Positions 13,089 through 25,356 of a DNA stretch of 64,000 nucleotides are shown here, piece after piece. Both the position numbers and the translations under genes were made by a program. The DNA comes from Struthidea cinerea. Taxonomy: Eukaryota > Chordata > Aves > Passeriformes > Corcoracidae. Position 1 is the first letter of the stretch; each line of letters opens with the position of its first letter. Location: positions 1,116,001 to 1,180,000 of the forward strand of contig VZTI01001721.1 in the NCBI GenBank assembly GCA_013397865.1. The letters run 5' to 3'. The notes under the pieces are model-generated. The model had not been told where the DNA came from and ran no database searches. It saw nothing but the letters and a program-made list of their open reading frames with translations.

Positions 13089-13973
13089 ATGTATGTCCCA
13101 AAACATACTAAGGGAGCTGGCTGAAGAATTCGTCAAGCCACTTTCCATCATTTATCATCAGTCCTGATTAACCATGGAGCTCACAGATGACTGGAGATTG
13201 GCCAATGCGACACCCATCGACAGGAAGAGTCAAAAGGATGATCCAGGGAACTGCAGACCTCTCAGCCTGACCTCAATGCTAGGGAAGGTTATGGAACAGA
13301 TTATCTTGAATGCAATCACACATCACGAATAGTACACCCAGGGAATCAGGCCTAGCCAGAGTGGGTTTAGGAAAGGCAGGTCCTGTCTGACCAACCTGAT
13401 CTCCTTTTATGACCAAGAGACCTGCCTAGTGGATGAGGGAAAGGCTGTGGATGCTGTCTACCTGGACTTCAGTAAAGCCTTTGATACTGTCTCCCACAGC
13501 ATTCTCCAGAACCGGCAGCCCATGGCTTGGACAAGGTGTGCTCTTCATTGGGTTAAAACTGGCTGGATGGCCGGGTCCAGGGAGTGGTGGTGAATTGTGC
13601 TTCATCCAGCTGGCATCTGGTTACTAGTGGCGTTTCCCAGGCTCAGTATTATGAAGTATTATATATATGTAATATACATAATAAATATATAGTATACATT
13701 ATTATTCAGCCAGTTCTGCTTAGCATCTTTCTTAATGATCTGGACCAGAGGATCGAGTGCACCCTTCGCACATTTTGCAGATGACTCAAAGCTGGACAGG
13801 AGTGTTGATCTGCTGCAGGGTGGGAAGGCTCTACAAAGGGATCTGGACAGGCTGGATTGATAGGCTAAGGCCAAAGGTAAGAGGGTCAATAATGGAAAGT
13901 GGGTGGACCTTTTATCCTTTTTTTTTTTTAGGTTTTTTCCAACCTCAGTGGTTCAATGATTCTAGGATTCTAA
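13089..13973 (+). mobile_element. CR1 LINE with reverse-transcriptase sequence, defective
   Basis: The copy starts in the thumb-proximal block before the RT core ('gagggagctggctgaagaattc'-like) and runs through the conserved 'ctcagcctgacctc', 'agtgggtttaggaaaggc' and 'cctggacttcagtaaagcctttga' segments (motifs around SGFR and LDFSKAFD). An AT-only stretch at about 13650-13700 interrupts the frame. The catalytic box is still readable at 13774-13785 as FADD, followed by SKLD. After about 13875 the sequence jumps through a 12-T run (13918-13929) to a short CR1-like 3' end ending near ATTCTAGGATTC. Most of the 3' third of ORF2 is therefore missing. Stops and frameshifts make it inactive. Confidence 0.88.
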
Positions 13974-16060
13974 GACTCCTGGAAGTGATGACTAATAATT
14001 GAAAGCTGTGATGACACAGGTGATCAGATAAATATAGCATAACTTATTTGTTCATTAGTGTTATGTAGTTTTGCATATGCAACTACTTTGTCACAAGGAT
14101 AACTAAATTGTATTCAGTTCAGCCACTGAATGAGAATATCTTTGTACAGTGTGGCTTCCTAGCATCAGACTGGGCAATGTGCTGCAGTATCCATTCTCAA
14201 AATTCACTGAACTATTTTCAAATGGCTTCTGGTATAAGAACAGAAGTACAGAAGGATTTCAGAAGACAGTGATAAGTATTTCTTCTAGACAAACTGCAAG
14301 AAGTTCTAAAACATGTGAGCATTAAAATGTTCCTTAGCTAAGACTTTTCCTTATTTGAAATTGCACTGGAGATTCTTTGTTTTCCTTTATGGCATGGTGG
14401 TATTTTCTTTCCTTTTAACTGCTCAGAAGTTAAAGACCATTCGCATTTAAAGAAATTTTTACTCCCCTCTTGGTAACCCCACCTTGTTGTCTTCTGGCAA
14501 CCTGGATGGACATAAGTCTCCTATATATCCTGAGTCATATCTGATAGGCCTGTGCTTATGCCCCGGCAAATGTATGGTGTATCAACAAACATCAGACTCC
14601 CACGTTGTGAACCCTGGTTTGTACTAAAGTCAGCTAGATATCTGATTATAACAGAAGGTTGGACACCCACAGTTTGATTCAGTCAGGTCCTTACAGCCCA
14701 CGTAGACATATAGATAAAGAACTGAAAGTGTGTTAAGGGTAAACTGACTTCCCAGGGCACGACACAAGCATCTGCACAATATCTGCCTTCTGATTCCTCA
14801 GAAGCTCCAAGTTTTCCAAGACAACTTGGTAAGTCTACCAGATACAGTACAGCATTTGCAGGGTATCTGTACTATTCTGGAGCACTAACTAGAAATCATG
14901 GCATCCTGCAGCATCTTTCATGGCACTAGAAAGATGTGTAAGCAAATTAATCAAGCCTTTAATTACTATATCTCAGTGGAATATTTAACTGAGCTGCTCA
15001 GCCCTGTCAAGAGATAAAATTGTTTAGGCCGTGTTCAGAAGTACACCTGTAAATGGAAACTTTAAAGAAAAGGAAAAACAATCCCTTAACAGACATTAGA
15101 TATCAACTGGGAAGCAGTTCAAGTGAAGTAATATTTCATTCATCTCTAATTTGCTTCTCAAGTTTCTATGAGATCTGATTCTTTAGACCAAAACATGTGC
15201 ATTGGCTACACAGAAAGGCATAGGCAGTTTTGCACTGTTTCTAGGCTGCTAGAAATTTGGCTTCCATTTGCCTTCCTTCTGACAAAAGAATATAGTTCTG
15301 TGCATATTAAGGAAAAGATCAAGTAAGAAGAAGATATTTATTTGAGGATTAAGGAGCTGATTCAGTCAAAACAACTTTTGGAACTGAATCTAAAACTTCA
15401 AATTTGTGCCATCTGCACTGATGTGAATACAACACTGGTATGAAACAAGCCTATTAATTTCATTGTTTAACACCTGTCAGATTGTAACAACTCTTGGTCA
15501 TTAATCCAGAATAAAAATGTCTTACACATTGGGTAAGTAAAATCCATTTGGAAACCCATGAGTTTTCCAGTACTTGGAAAAAAACCAGGTTATTTTTGTT
15601 CACAATAACAAAAGTGATATTTGGGCAGATTGAAGTCCAGCATCTTTTTAAATTTCTTTTCTTTACTTAACCTTCAGCATGGGGAAAAAAACTTAATGTC
15701 ATTTTCTTATCACATACAAGCAAAAAAAATTTCCACAGACATAAAGGTTGCTTAGATTCTGACAAAAAATAATGAAAGCAAAGAATTCCACAGTCTTGAG
15801 TAAAGTCTGCCATATGTTCCTTCACACAGCTTCTGTCTTCTCAAATTAAAGGCACTTTAGTTAGGAATCTTGAATGCTTCAAAATTAGCATTTTATTATT
15901 TAAGTTTACCAGTAATCTTGTTTGTTTTGTTCTCCTTGCATTGTTCACCTGAGAGTTATAAGTAAAAGAACAACCACTTCCATAACTTTTTAAAGATAGA
16001 TGACTTTACACAGCAAATGATCTTGAAATAAACTCTCTTTAATCTGTGAAACCAGTTAGG

Positions 16061-16087
16061 TTGTTTTGTTTTGTTTTGTTTTGTTTG
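16061..16087. repeat. (TTTTG)n microsatellite
   Basis: Five near-perfect units of TTTTG in unique DNA. The tract is short and likely polymorphic in length. Confidence 0.9.
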
Positions 16088-16914
16088 ATTTGGCTGAATT
16101 TTTCGAGCAGCTTGAGAAGTATTTGCACATTATGAAAGAATACTTTTAGCAATAATATCTACAGAAGTGCCACTGCAATTTCCTTCCTAGGATCATGTTC
16201 TTTGCAGCCTAATTGATGTTGAATTTCTACAGTGAAGGGTCTTTCTTTTAGAGAAATTTAGGTTTCTTTTGAATGTCTTTAAAATAAGGACTATCAAGAA
16301 GGGATAAAATATCATTCTGAAAAAACAATTTTGGAACATCAATGGGCTGGTTGCACATTTCTTGTTCGCAATTCCATGTAGTATTTAATGAAGGTATACC
16401 TCGGTGTTATGATACTACATGCATTGTAACCATCGTTTATTGCAATGGGAAATTCTTCAAATAAAATCATGACTGTGAAGCACCACAATTTTTACACTAA
16501 ACTTTTAAATTGCAGAACCAATTTATTCCTTCTTTTTGCTGAAATATATCATCCCTCAAGACCTTTTGCAGCTATATACAAATTCAAAGTCTGTGCTTTG
16601 TAGGATTAGTCAGAAGCATGAGGAGGTCACAACCTCTCTCTCTTTCTCAGTCCTTCCAGATAATCCCCGTCTGATCAAATAAAAATATAAATCTCTATGG
16701 TAAAGTACATAAGACAAGACCTAATGGGGAGTAATAAACATTCCTCCTATAAGCAAGTCATTCTATAATTTTGCACTGAAGGTTTTCTTTGTGTCCTCCT
16801 TTTGAGCATCTGTTTCAAGATGTTGTCAGAGACAAACTATAGGATTAGGCATTTCTGAAGTTGCTGTGCACCATGCATTGAAAAAGGAAGTTCTTCACGT
16901 AACTAAGTCTACAG

Positions 16915-16955
16915 TTTTGAATAAATAATCTTTCGTCCATTTTGAATAAATAATC
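16915..16955. repeat. 16-bp direct repeat, 25-bp period
   Basis: TTTTGAATAAATAATC occurs at 16915-16930 and again, identically, at 16940-16955. The 9-bp spacer shows no other structure. It is probably a small local duplication. Confidence 0.85.
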
Positions 16956-18130
16956 ACCATTGTTTGACAATGTATATTGTGAATACTTGTTTACTGATGA
17001 GAAAACTCAAATGTCTGTTGACATTCAGAGTGCCAGCATCAGCTTCAGACAGTACTTCTGAAATGAAAATTTTAAGCAAACACTTAGACTGAATTAAAAG
17101 CAAATTTCATGCAGTTTTTTATTCTACTACAAGTATTTAGATGATAATAACTGGCTCAAATTTCTGGGTTCCTATCACTTCTTCCTGCTAGCTCTAGAAC
17201 AGGTAAGAAAATTCTAACATTTAAATAACTTGGAAATCTAGATTTTATATGAATGAGAAATGGAATACCAAAGAAGAAATACCTTTATTTAAAATAAATA
17301 TAACAAAATTCTTATTTGTTATATATTTTACTATCTTGGATCCTAATGACACTTCAAAATAGTCAGATAGGCATAAATCAAATATGTTTCTGAAAACCAG
17401 TACTAATTTGGTTAAGTTTTTTCCAATGGTTAAAATAATAATGAGCTGCATTTTAATATTTTTTAATTCCAAAGGAAAGACTTATAATAGGATGCATATA
17501 TCAAGATATGAATAGGCTTTCATCCATCAAAAGCACTCAAAACAAGTCCTGAAAGTCAAAGTTTACAATATAGCAACTCTAGACATTAAAGGCTACAACC
17601 AAGAATTAAATAGAGGGATGATAAAGTCTGCAAGACACTGAGCAGTATAGACTACTCTGATTAAGACAGAGCACATAATTAATCTCTGTGGTGGTCTGGA
17701 ATTCCTCAAGTAAGATTCAATAAAAAATAATCTCTGAGTATTTACACATCTTCAAGAGATCAGTCTGCAAAAATCCAGACCTGCTTAAACAGGCTTTGTC
17801 CATACATTGTAACTGCTGACTGGACTGTCTTCCTTGGGACTACAGCACCGTTCCACGTTCCCAGGAGTGCAGTGCTTAATTACCTCTTGGGCTTTGGCTC
17901 CAGAAATCTGTTGTTTCAAAGGGATAGCCTTCATTTACTGACAACCATCATATTACACAGCACATGCTTTTTCAGTTCCTCTCCTTTACACTTCCTGCTC
18001 CTGGGAACTGACTCCTGACCCAGCATCTTGTTCTTTTTTTTTTTTTTTTCCCCAAACAACATAGTATTTAATAATTTCTTGATTGTTGTGTTATGTGATA
18101 AAAACTCATCTGCATGCCCACAGAGGAGCA

Positions 18131-18740
18131 TAGACACACAATAACATCTGGGGAGCTCAAACAATCCCCTGCCCTGGATGGCACAGTCACAGGAGCCACT
18201 ATTTCATCACAGGCCCATCTCCACAAACCCAAATGAGCACAGGGACACTGTAGCAGGCAGGGAATCCAAATTAAGACCTCGGAGGAAGTGACGTCCTATC
18301 TGAGCCCCTCCAAAATGTGTCCTGGAAGAGGCTCAGTCCCAGTGTACAGGTGTGAAACCCATCAAGATGAGTCAGGAAGAGAGGAGTAGGGGGAGTGACA
18401 GAATATGTTGTATCTAAGCCCAGCTGATGGAGGGGTTTCTGTACAAACACATAGACAAATTAGCAGTCCTCAATCCCACTCAGGCAGAGAGGAGAGGAGA
18501 ATGAGGCCATAAATGGTCTTTGTTTCTATATGAGAGCTCAGTTTCTGTCTCTGTGTACCTTGCTGTGTATAGATGCATATATGGGATGTACATGTGTGCT
18601 GTGTTTGTGTGGCCTCGTCGCTTGTTGGAACTGAGACCACGGAGCTGCAGCAGACTTGACTCTGCTGGCTGCTAGATTCTGCCCTGTTCACTAGCACTGG
18701 CTTTTGGAACTGACCTATTATCTATATTTTTATAATAATC
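18131..18740 (+). other. GC-richer block, possible decayed ERV/LTR
   Basis: Composition rises clearly above the AT-rich flanks. The middle has a promoter-like and TG-rich stretch (CATAAATGG near 18510, then repeated 'gtgtg' wording to 18610). After it comes 'tcgcttgttggaactgagacc', which resembles an ERV U5/leader junction in style only. No TG...CA end pair, duplication or coding frame could be fixed. It could equally be a non-coding exon or unique DNA. Confidence 0.25.
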
Positions 18741-21700
18741 TATCACTAATCCTTTGAGAGGCTTGTACTGTCATTTGAATTTGGTCGTCACTGTTGAAAT
18801 CTCACCACTACAGTCACAAGGTCTGTTTTCTTCCCCAGTCTGCTCTCCTACAGTTAAGCTCCTTGATTTGCTCTGCTCTTTAACTGGACTTCTCTCACAC
18901 AAAATAGGAACCTCCATGTTTCTTGTATCCTTCTTTTCTGGAAGCTGAAGCAGATGTTTGATGCTCTGATACACTATTTTGGTTGTGATCACAGCCACCT
19001 GAGATGAAAATATGAAATTGTATGCAAAGTGACAGAGTACTGTGGAAGAGAATGTCTAACTAGTGCTGTGGTTTATTCTTTTTATTGCTGAAATAAAAGG
19101 CCTGAGCAAAGATTCTTTCCAAGACTACAGAAAAATTAACTCCTGTGTGGAAAATAACCACAAAAATACTGCATTTAATTAGTGTGTGGGAACACTTTAT
19201 GGCAAATATGTTGAGAAGGAATGAAAATTCTCCTCACCACGCTGCAAGCAACTCTTCTGTTTCAACTTTTATAATTAATTGTGACTGAAATTATGTGTTT
19301 TATAAGCCCCAGCTCTATTTTATTGGTTGTTACCACTACCGTCTGTGGGTGGATACCTTTCATGGTAAAGGATATATTTTCTGCTTACCTAGAGTTCTAT
19401 TTCAGCTTTCAGGTGTCCTTGCCATATTGCATTATTTATTCAAGAGAAAAAGATTAAGATTTTCCCTTGAAGAGTTTTAAATAACTTGTTAAAAACTGAG
19501 TTATTTTCTTTCTTTCCCTTTATGTTTTTGGCTTCATATTGCTCTTTGTAAGTACTTTGCTCCATAGAGGTTTCTCTATTATAAATTGAAATTTAATTTT
19601 AGTATACACTCTTCCATTCAACCATCACCTTAGGAATTCACTTTTATATCACTTATATTGTTATATATTCAATTCTAGGCTTTCTCTTGTCTCTTGAGCC
19701 CAATTACCACTGAAAGAAAATATATCTGTTAGGAAGTGGGGCTTTTTGAAAGTGTCCTGTCAGCTATATGGAGAGGGGCCAGTCCATTGCAGGTTTTATA
19801 TACGTTCAAATAAATACATGTGTGTATGTATATATATTTGTGTATGTGTATGTAAAAGGAATGTAGGAGGGTGTAGAAGAGTGAAAACAGGAATCAGTAA
19901 AGATAAATGACAGGAAATAATGTGTATGTTTGTGTGGGAAGAAGAGAATGAGTATGAGGTGGGGGGAGGAAGAGGATAGTATTTCAGCCTTTGGTTCCAA
20001 AAGTTTCTCCTGAGCAAGCAGATGCTCTTTCTCTCGCTATCAGCAGGGATCTGAGTTCATACACTGTGCAGACCTGATCTGACAGATTGGGAAAGAAGTT
20101 GAACAGATGAATTAAGTGATGTTAATGGAGGGGAAAAAGGTCCTTTTATCTTGACTCGTAAATCTAGTTCCTTCCTCATCTGTGCAAAGCAGCCAGTTTC
20201 AGGAGTCCCTTCAGCTGGGCTTGCTGCTTGCAGCTCATGTTACTGTTTCCTCATTAATGCTGGAGTTAGAAACATGAAGGTTCCCATTGTAAAGCACACT
20301 TTCCTAATATACAGTACCTGTGCTAGAAATAAATGTTTGTTTACATGACAGCATGGGAATTTTAATATATACTACAAGCATTCTACAAAATACTCATATT
20401 TAGCAGAATATCCTACATTATACCTCAGCAAAATTAACCAAGGACTACTACTCTTCATGCCAGAATGATTATTTTGTCTTAAAATACTAATAAAGTACCA
20501 ACTTCTGTGCTCTGGGCAGAAGTTCACAAAACTATCAAATATTTTTCCTTTGCCTTTTTGCTAAGCAGATGAAATTTGGAACACAGCTGAAGGAAAATGA
20601 AGGCTCATGTTTTTAAAGACAGAAAACTTAATGCTATTCATTTTCATGCAGTTTTACATTATGCATGCACCTTAAACTGAGGAATAGAAGTTGACACTGT
20701 ATGAGGACAGACATAAAAAACAGAATTTAGGATGCTGTGAGAATCATAATTAAATTCTCCAAAGCTTATGCAAAGCAGCATATAGAATTGTAGCAATTTT
20801 ACCATATAAATATAGAAATAATCATTTTTTAAATAAACAGATTCCAGTCAAATAATACACCAAACTCAGGATTTGACAGTGAGCTGTTCAAGGTGCAAGT
20901 ATTGCTACACAGTAAATTGTCAAAACCTAAAATGTGCAACTGAATCCTCGGTATGGATGAAAAGTAGTTCCCAAGTTGGGCTGAAATCATGGAGGAGACA
21001 ATAAGCTTGTGATTATAATATCACCAAGGATGGTGTCAATTATAAAACTTGCTTTAGCAGTGTGTTCTTCATCAGTACCCATCTGTTCTTGGTATTTCAC
21101 AATCATTCTTATGGCTATGCCAAGACCCCAGAGAGGTAAGAAAATGCTAATTTCACTCTATCTAATGCAACCTGCCCAGCATTAGTCAGAGTTCCTAGAC
21201 TGAAGGCAGGAATTTTCTGTATTTCTGAATCCAGTCTTAGGGCATAAACAGTGAAAGGTTTTTTGCAACAATATGTAGGGCAACATGCAAGGCAAGACCA
21301 CGATCTACCATTGAAAGACAGTGTAAAGAGGTCCTTTTCCGTAGGTGATCACACCTGGGAGCTAGAAGTCAACTGAAAGTCCAGTTAACAAGGTTTTCAT
21401 GGTAACAGCTCTAACATTGGCTTTGGAATTGTGCAGTTGTACATCATGCAGATGCAGTAGCTTCTAATGAAAGCTCCTGTACCTTAATGAAGCTTCTTTG
21501 TTTAAGTCACATTGTATTTCTCCATCCAAAACTAGACAGGAACCCAATTCCACAATATGCCACCAATACTTGCAGAATATTTTTAGTTCTTGCACACAAC
21601 ATGAATTTTGACTGATTCAGATAATGAATTTCTTTTGATAGCTTTCAAAGCAGCATGGAGACATACTCAGATCTCAGCAAAACAGAGATGTACTTTGGCA

Positions 21701-22044
21701 ATTACTGAGACCACATAATGGTTTTTAAATGAAGACTGGTATTTTGGCAGCAGGAAGTTTATATATGAGGTCATGAAAGCACATCACAGAATAATGTCTA
21801 AACTAATAAACAATCTATTCATTGTAGCAAAAAAAAAGAATTGAAAGAAAAATTACAAGTTTCAATGATTCAGTCGTGCAGCCTTCTCAAAGAAGTCATC
21901 CCTGAGTCACATCTTTGGGACAAAATATTCAGAATAAATGATGTATGAGTGGTTATATAGCAATATATATTTGATAAAGAGAGGAAACAACATGTCCCTT
22001 AAAAGAATGCCTAGGTTTCAGAGAAGGAACAATGCTTTCCTAGT
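18741..22044. other. AT-rich unique DNA, no gene recognised
   Basis: A TG/TA-rich patch at about 19800-19860 is followed by a purine-rich + strand stretch to about 19980, including a G6 run near 19970. No coding or transposon signature was identified. Confidence 0.55.
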
Positions 22045-22564
22045 GACACATCTGGAGTATTTTGTCCAATTCCGGGCTCCTCAACTCAAGAGAGACATGG
22101 AGCTCCTGGAGTGAGTTCAGTGGAGGGAAACAAACATGATTAAGGGGCTGGAGCATCTCTCTTATGAGCAAAGGCTATGAGATCTGGGCCTGTTCAGTCT
22201 CAAGAAGACATGACTGAGAAGTGACCTCATCAATGTCTGTGAGTATCTGAAGGGAGGGTGCCAAGAAGATGGAGCCAGGCTCTTCTCAATGGTGCCAGGC
22301 AATAGGACAAGAGGCAATGGGCAGAAACTGATGCACAGAGAGTTCAATCTAAACGTGAGGAAAAACTTTCTTACTGTGCAGGTGACCGAGCACTGGAACA
22401 GGCTGCCCAGACAGATTGTGGAGTGTCCTTCACTGGAGATATTCAAGAACCATCTTGACACAATCCTGTGCCATGTGCTCTATGGTGACCCTGCTCCAGC
22501 AGGGAGGTTGGAGCAGGTGGCCCACTGTGGTCCCTTCCAACCTGACCCATTCTGTGATTCTTTG
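22045..22564 (+). mobile_element. CR1 LINE 3' part with TGTGATTC terminus
   Basis: The copy covers the last part of ORF2 and the 3' end. Recognisable blocks are 'tggagtattttgtccaattccgggctcc', 'ctggagcatctct.ttatgagcaaaggct', 'gaggaaaaactttctta', 'cactggaacaggctgcccag' and 'tggtcccttccaacctgacc'. It ends at TTCTGTGATTC, a different CR1 end type from the ATTCTATGATT copies elsewhere in the window. Two moderately long frames (99 codons minus, 94 codons plus) overlap it and are by-products. The 3' terminus resembles the tail of the SINE at 29.4 kb. Confidence 0.9.
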
Positions 22565-24066
22565 TGGAGGTGAACCTGAAAGAAACTGCGATCTGTTTCT
22601 CAACTCTTTTCTCATCAGTTTTCTTAGACACTCATTCAGGCAAAGTCATCTGATTCAGTTACTAGAAGTGATTGCTTTGTGAAAGGTTGTGTAGAGATAC
22701 ATACCTCACTTTGGATGAGCCAGTAATAGCCCAGAGTAACACTAACCTGCTGATCTCAAAAGCAAGAGCCTCAGCCAGACCCCTGTGAACACCAGGAAAT
22801 GACCCCTCAATACATAATTTCTTTAGCCCATGCAACTCTCAAAACTTGTTCCAAGTTCCTGCAGGTACAAACCCATTAGTTTAGAAAACACTGCAAATAT
22901 GATAAGGACCAACCTTTCTTATATGAGAGAATGTTGCAACTAATACTGTATGACAAGCTACGCCACTGACTGCTGAAAGTTTGCAAAACCACTTCAGTTT
23001 TATTATTCACAACACTTCAGTCTTTCACCATGCTTACTACTGCCTGCTGTGGGAAGAACCATCACAATCTAATGGTGTAAAGAACCCAGTGATACTCCAT
23101 ATTTCCACTGAGTAGTGGGATGTGAATTTCCCAAAGATAGCCTGATGTTTCCAGGTGCTGTTCTAAAAGACAATGTCTTTCAGACAGCAGAAGTGTGACT
23201 TTCATTAATTCACTGACTTTCATTGACACTTCCAAGTTTTAAGGTCATGGCAATTGAACTACATAGTATCAAATACTTTTTTTCTGATCTGAGTTATGGT
23301 ATTAGAGATAGATGTATGGGGGTCACACCAGCTTTGATACCCTATATAAAGTCCCACCATGTGTTCATTAGCCCTCACACCCTTCCTCTAAATCATTAGT
23401 CTACAAGAAGAAACATGGAATGGAGAAAAAACTTCATGCTGTTTTCTAAAAGGTTTAATTTTAGTTTCAGCATCTGTAGTTCTTTCAGAAATTTCCTACG
23501 TTAAAACTATAAAGCTTTAAATAGGCTTGTAGGAAATGGCACCTCAGAATGTTAAATGGCTCTACTCTGGACAACCATTAGTGTGCTTCACTTTGTGAGC
23601 ACAGCTCTCCACAGCTGTAGGTAGCTTGTATCCAATAACATCCTCAAGGAAAACGAACAGGCAAAACGAGTTATTTCCTAGGCAAATAAATGGTTTAATT
23701 ATATCTCCTTATTCCACCTCATTTGTGGCTATTTGTTGCATAATGCAATTTCCTATCAAAAATAGTTTTGTTTCCACACAATGAAAAATGAGAATATCAT
23801 TCCTCCCAAGTGAGAGACTTCCAGTTTGATTTCAAAATCCACACCGACCTTGGAATATCCTAGGTGAAACAGAGGTTGAGCTTAATGCTCAAGTTTTGCC
23901 TTACACATTCATAGCCACTGGCTCACCTCTCCCTCTTTTTGCTTCAAATCTAATCAAGGAAGAGACAGAAGCAATCTCTGGACTGAAGAAAGAGTAGGTA
24001 CAAAGAATCTACTGAAAAGTGAAACAATTCAAAACTATGGTTTAGGAAATTTGCAGGAAGCACAAG
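22565..24066. other. Unique DNA with one isolated TATA-like motif
   Basis: CTATATAAAG at about 23341-23350 is a textbook TATA box, but no initiator, CpG enrichment or downstream open frame supports a promoter. Nothing else was identified. Confidence 0.5.
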
Positions 24067-24730
24067 TGTTAGGAGGAAGTTTGTGATGATAAAGGAGGCC
24101 GTGGAAGGGTGAAGATGTCAGATAGCACCTCCAGTTTTTCCCCAATAGCAGGAGGATGAAAGATGTGGTGGCTCTTTGTTGATGTGGGAATGACACCAGC
24201 TCCCTTCTGTCTGCAAAAGCAAGTCATACACAAGCACAGTGGAAACAGTGGGTTTATTGCTCTGTTCCAAAATGCAGGGCTGTCAAACACAGACCCCCGA
24301 ATAGCCCTATGATTAGATTTGTGACCCTTTATATTCTCTTATAATCCCCTTCCAGAGTTTTCCCTTTTAACACACTCATTCTTTCCTAAAGAAACATCCA
24401 CCCCACTTGATGTTTTCTCCATGGGTTCTTGTTTTGGGACAGCTATTTGGCATTCTGATATTTTGTCCATATCTGCTCCCCGAAAAGTTCCTGATATTCC
24501 CCTTCAAATCTCTATAAAGTTTGTCTGTACCTCACACAACTCCCCTTAACAACCTGTGCAATCTATCTATTCTTTATGATAAGTAACTTTTTTTTTGCCT
24601 CATACTGGTGATTTTTACACACAGCAGTTTTCTCATGTCATGCCCAGTAGTTTCTCACATCCTGCTCAGCTGGCTTAGCTTTAGGCCAGGGTCTGGTCAG
24701 TGACCTGCTCATCCATCCCCAGCCTTAACA
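24067..24730 (-). mobile_element. Solo LTR in antisense, about 664 bp
   Basis: The + strand segment begins TGTTAGG and ends CCTTAACA, an imperfect inverted pair typical of LTR ends. On the minus strand, TATA-like sequence lies around 24325-24345 and AATAAA is present (TTTATT on + at 24253-24258), about 75 bp downstream, leaving a U5 of about 185 bp. This is the right order and spacing for U3-R-U5. No exact target-site duplication was found (ACAAG left, CAGGG right), so the ends are tentative. The family is not recognised. Confidence 0.5.
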
Positions 24731-25133
24731 CAGGGGTTCAAAAATACTTTATAAATCCATATTCCACAGAAAATTTCAAAGAAAAATGCATTTTTTTTCT
24801 GAAGTGTGGACTTAGTGTACTTTGTATTGCCTTGGCTGAGCTGTCAGGCACACACTGTGTTGCTTTAAATGCATGCAGTTCTGGTAGTTGCTGTGGGCAA
24901 GGATAATTTTTCTGTACTGAATATTTTTGTTTAATTAACTTAATATAACCATTTTTTTTTAACAACTATTTTACCAATTGAAATACATTTTTTCATAACA
25001 CAGTACCAAAGGGTAAGAAGTGAAAAAATAGAAATTTGGATTTGGGAAGCAGCACAACTTGAAAGACAACATGAACAGCAAATAGTGAAGGATGAACCTA
25101 TGAGTACAAGAGAAAGGACCTTTCTGCCCCACA
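24731..25133. other. AT-rich unique DNA
   Basis: No gene or repeat recognised up to the pentanucleotide array. Confidence 0.5.
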
Positions 25134-25356
25134 CTTCCCTTCCCTTCCCTTCCCTTNNNNNNNNNNNNNNNNNNNNNNNNNNNNNNNNNNNNNNNNNNNN
25201 NNNNNNNNNNNNNNNNNNNNNNNNNNNNNNNNNNNNNNNNNNNNNNNNNNNNNNNNNNNNNNNNNNNNNNNNNNNNNNNNNNNNNNNNNNNNNNNNNNNN
25301 NNNNNNNNNNNNNNNNNNCCTTCCCTTCCCTTCCCTTCCCTTCCCTTCCCTTCCCT
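25134..25356. repeat. (TTCCC)n pentanucleotide array with an assembly gap
   Basis: Perfect TTCCC units are present on the left (25134-25156) and right (25319-25356) of a run of 162 Ns (25157-25318). Units on both sides are the same and in the same orientation, so the gap lies inside one array. The array is pure pyrimidine on the + strand and has GGG tracts every five bases on the minus strand. The true length is unknown because the gap size may be estimated. Open frames spanning the Ns are meaningless. Confidence 0.95.

Larger units (their letters stand above)
13974..18130. other. AT-rich unique DNA, no gene recognised
   Basis: No open frame of interest and no transposon terminus was found. 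Low-complexity stretches at 16061-16087 and 18034-18049 (16 T) are the only marked structures, together with a spaced direct repeat near 16915-16955. Confidence 0.6.

Noticed and set aside
23341..23350. CTATATAAAG as a promoter
   Set aside because: An isolated motif in AT-rich DNA without other promoter signals.
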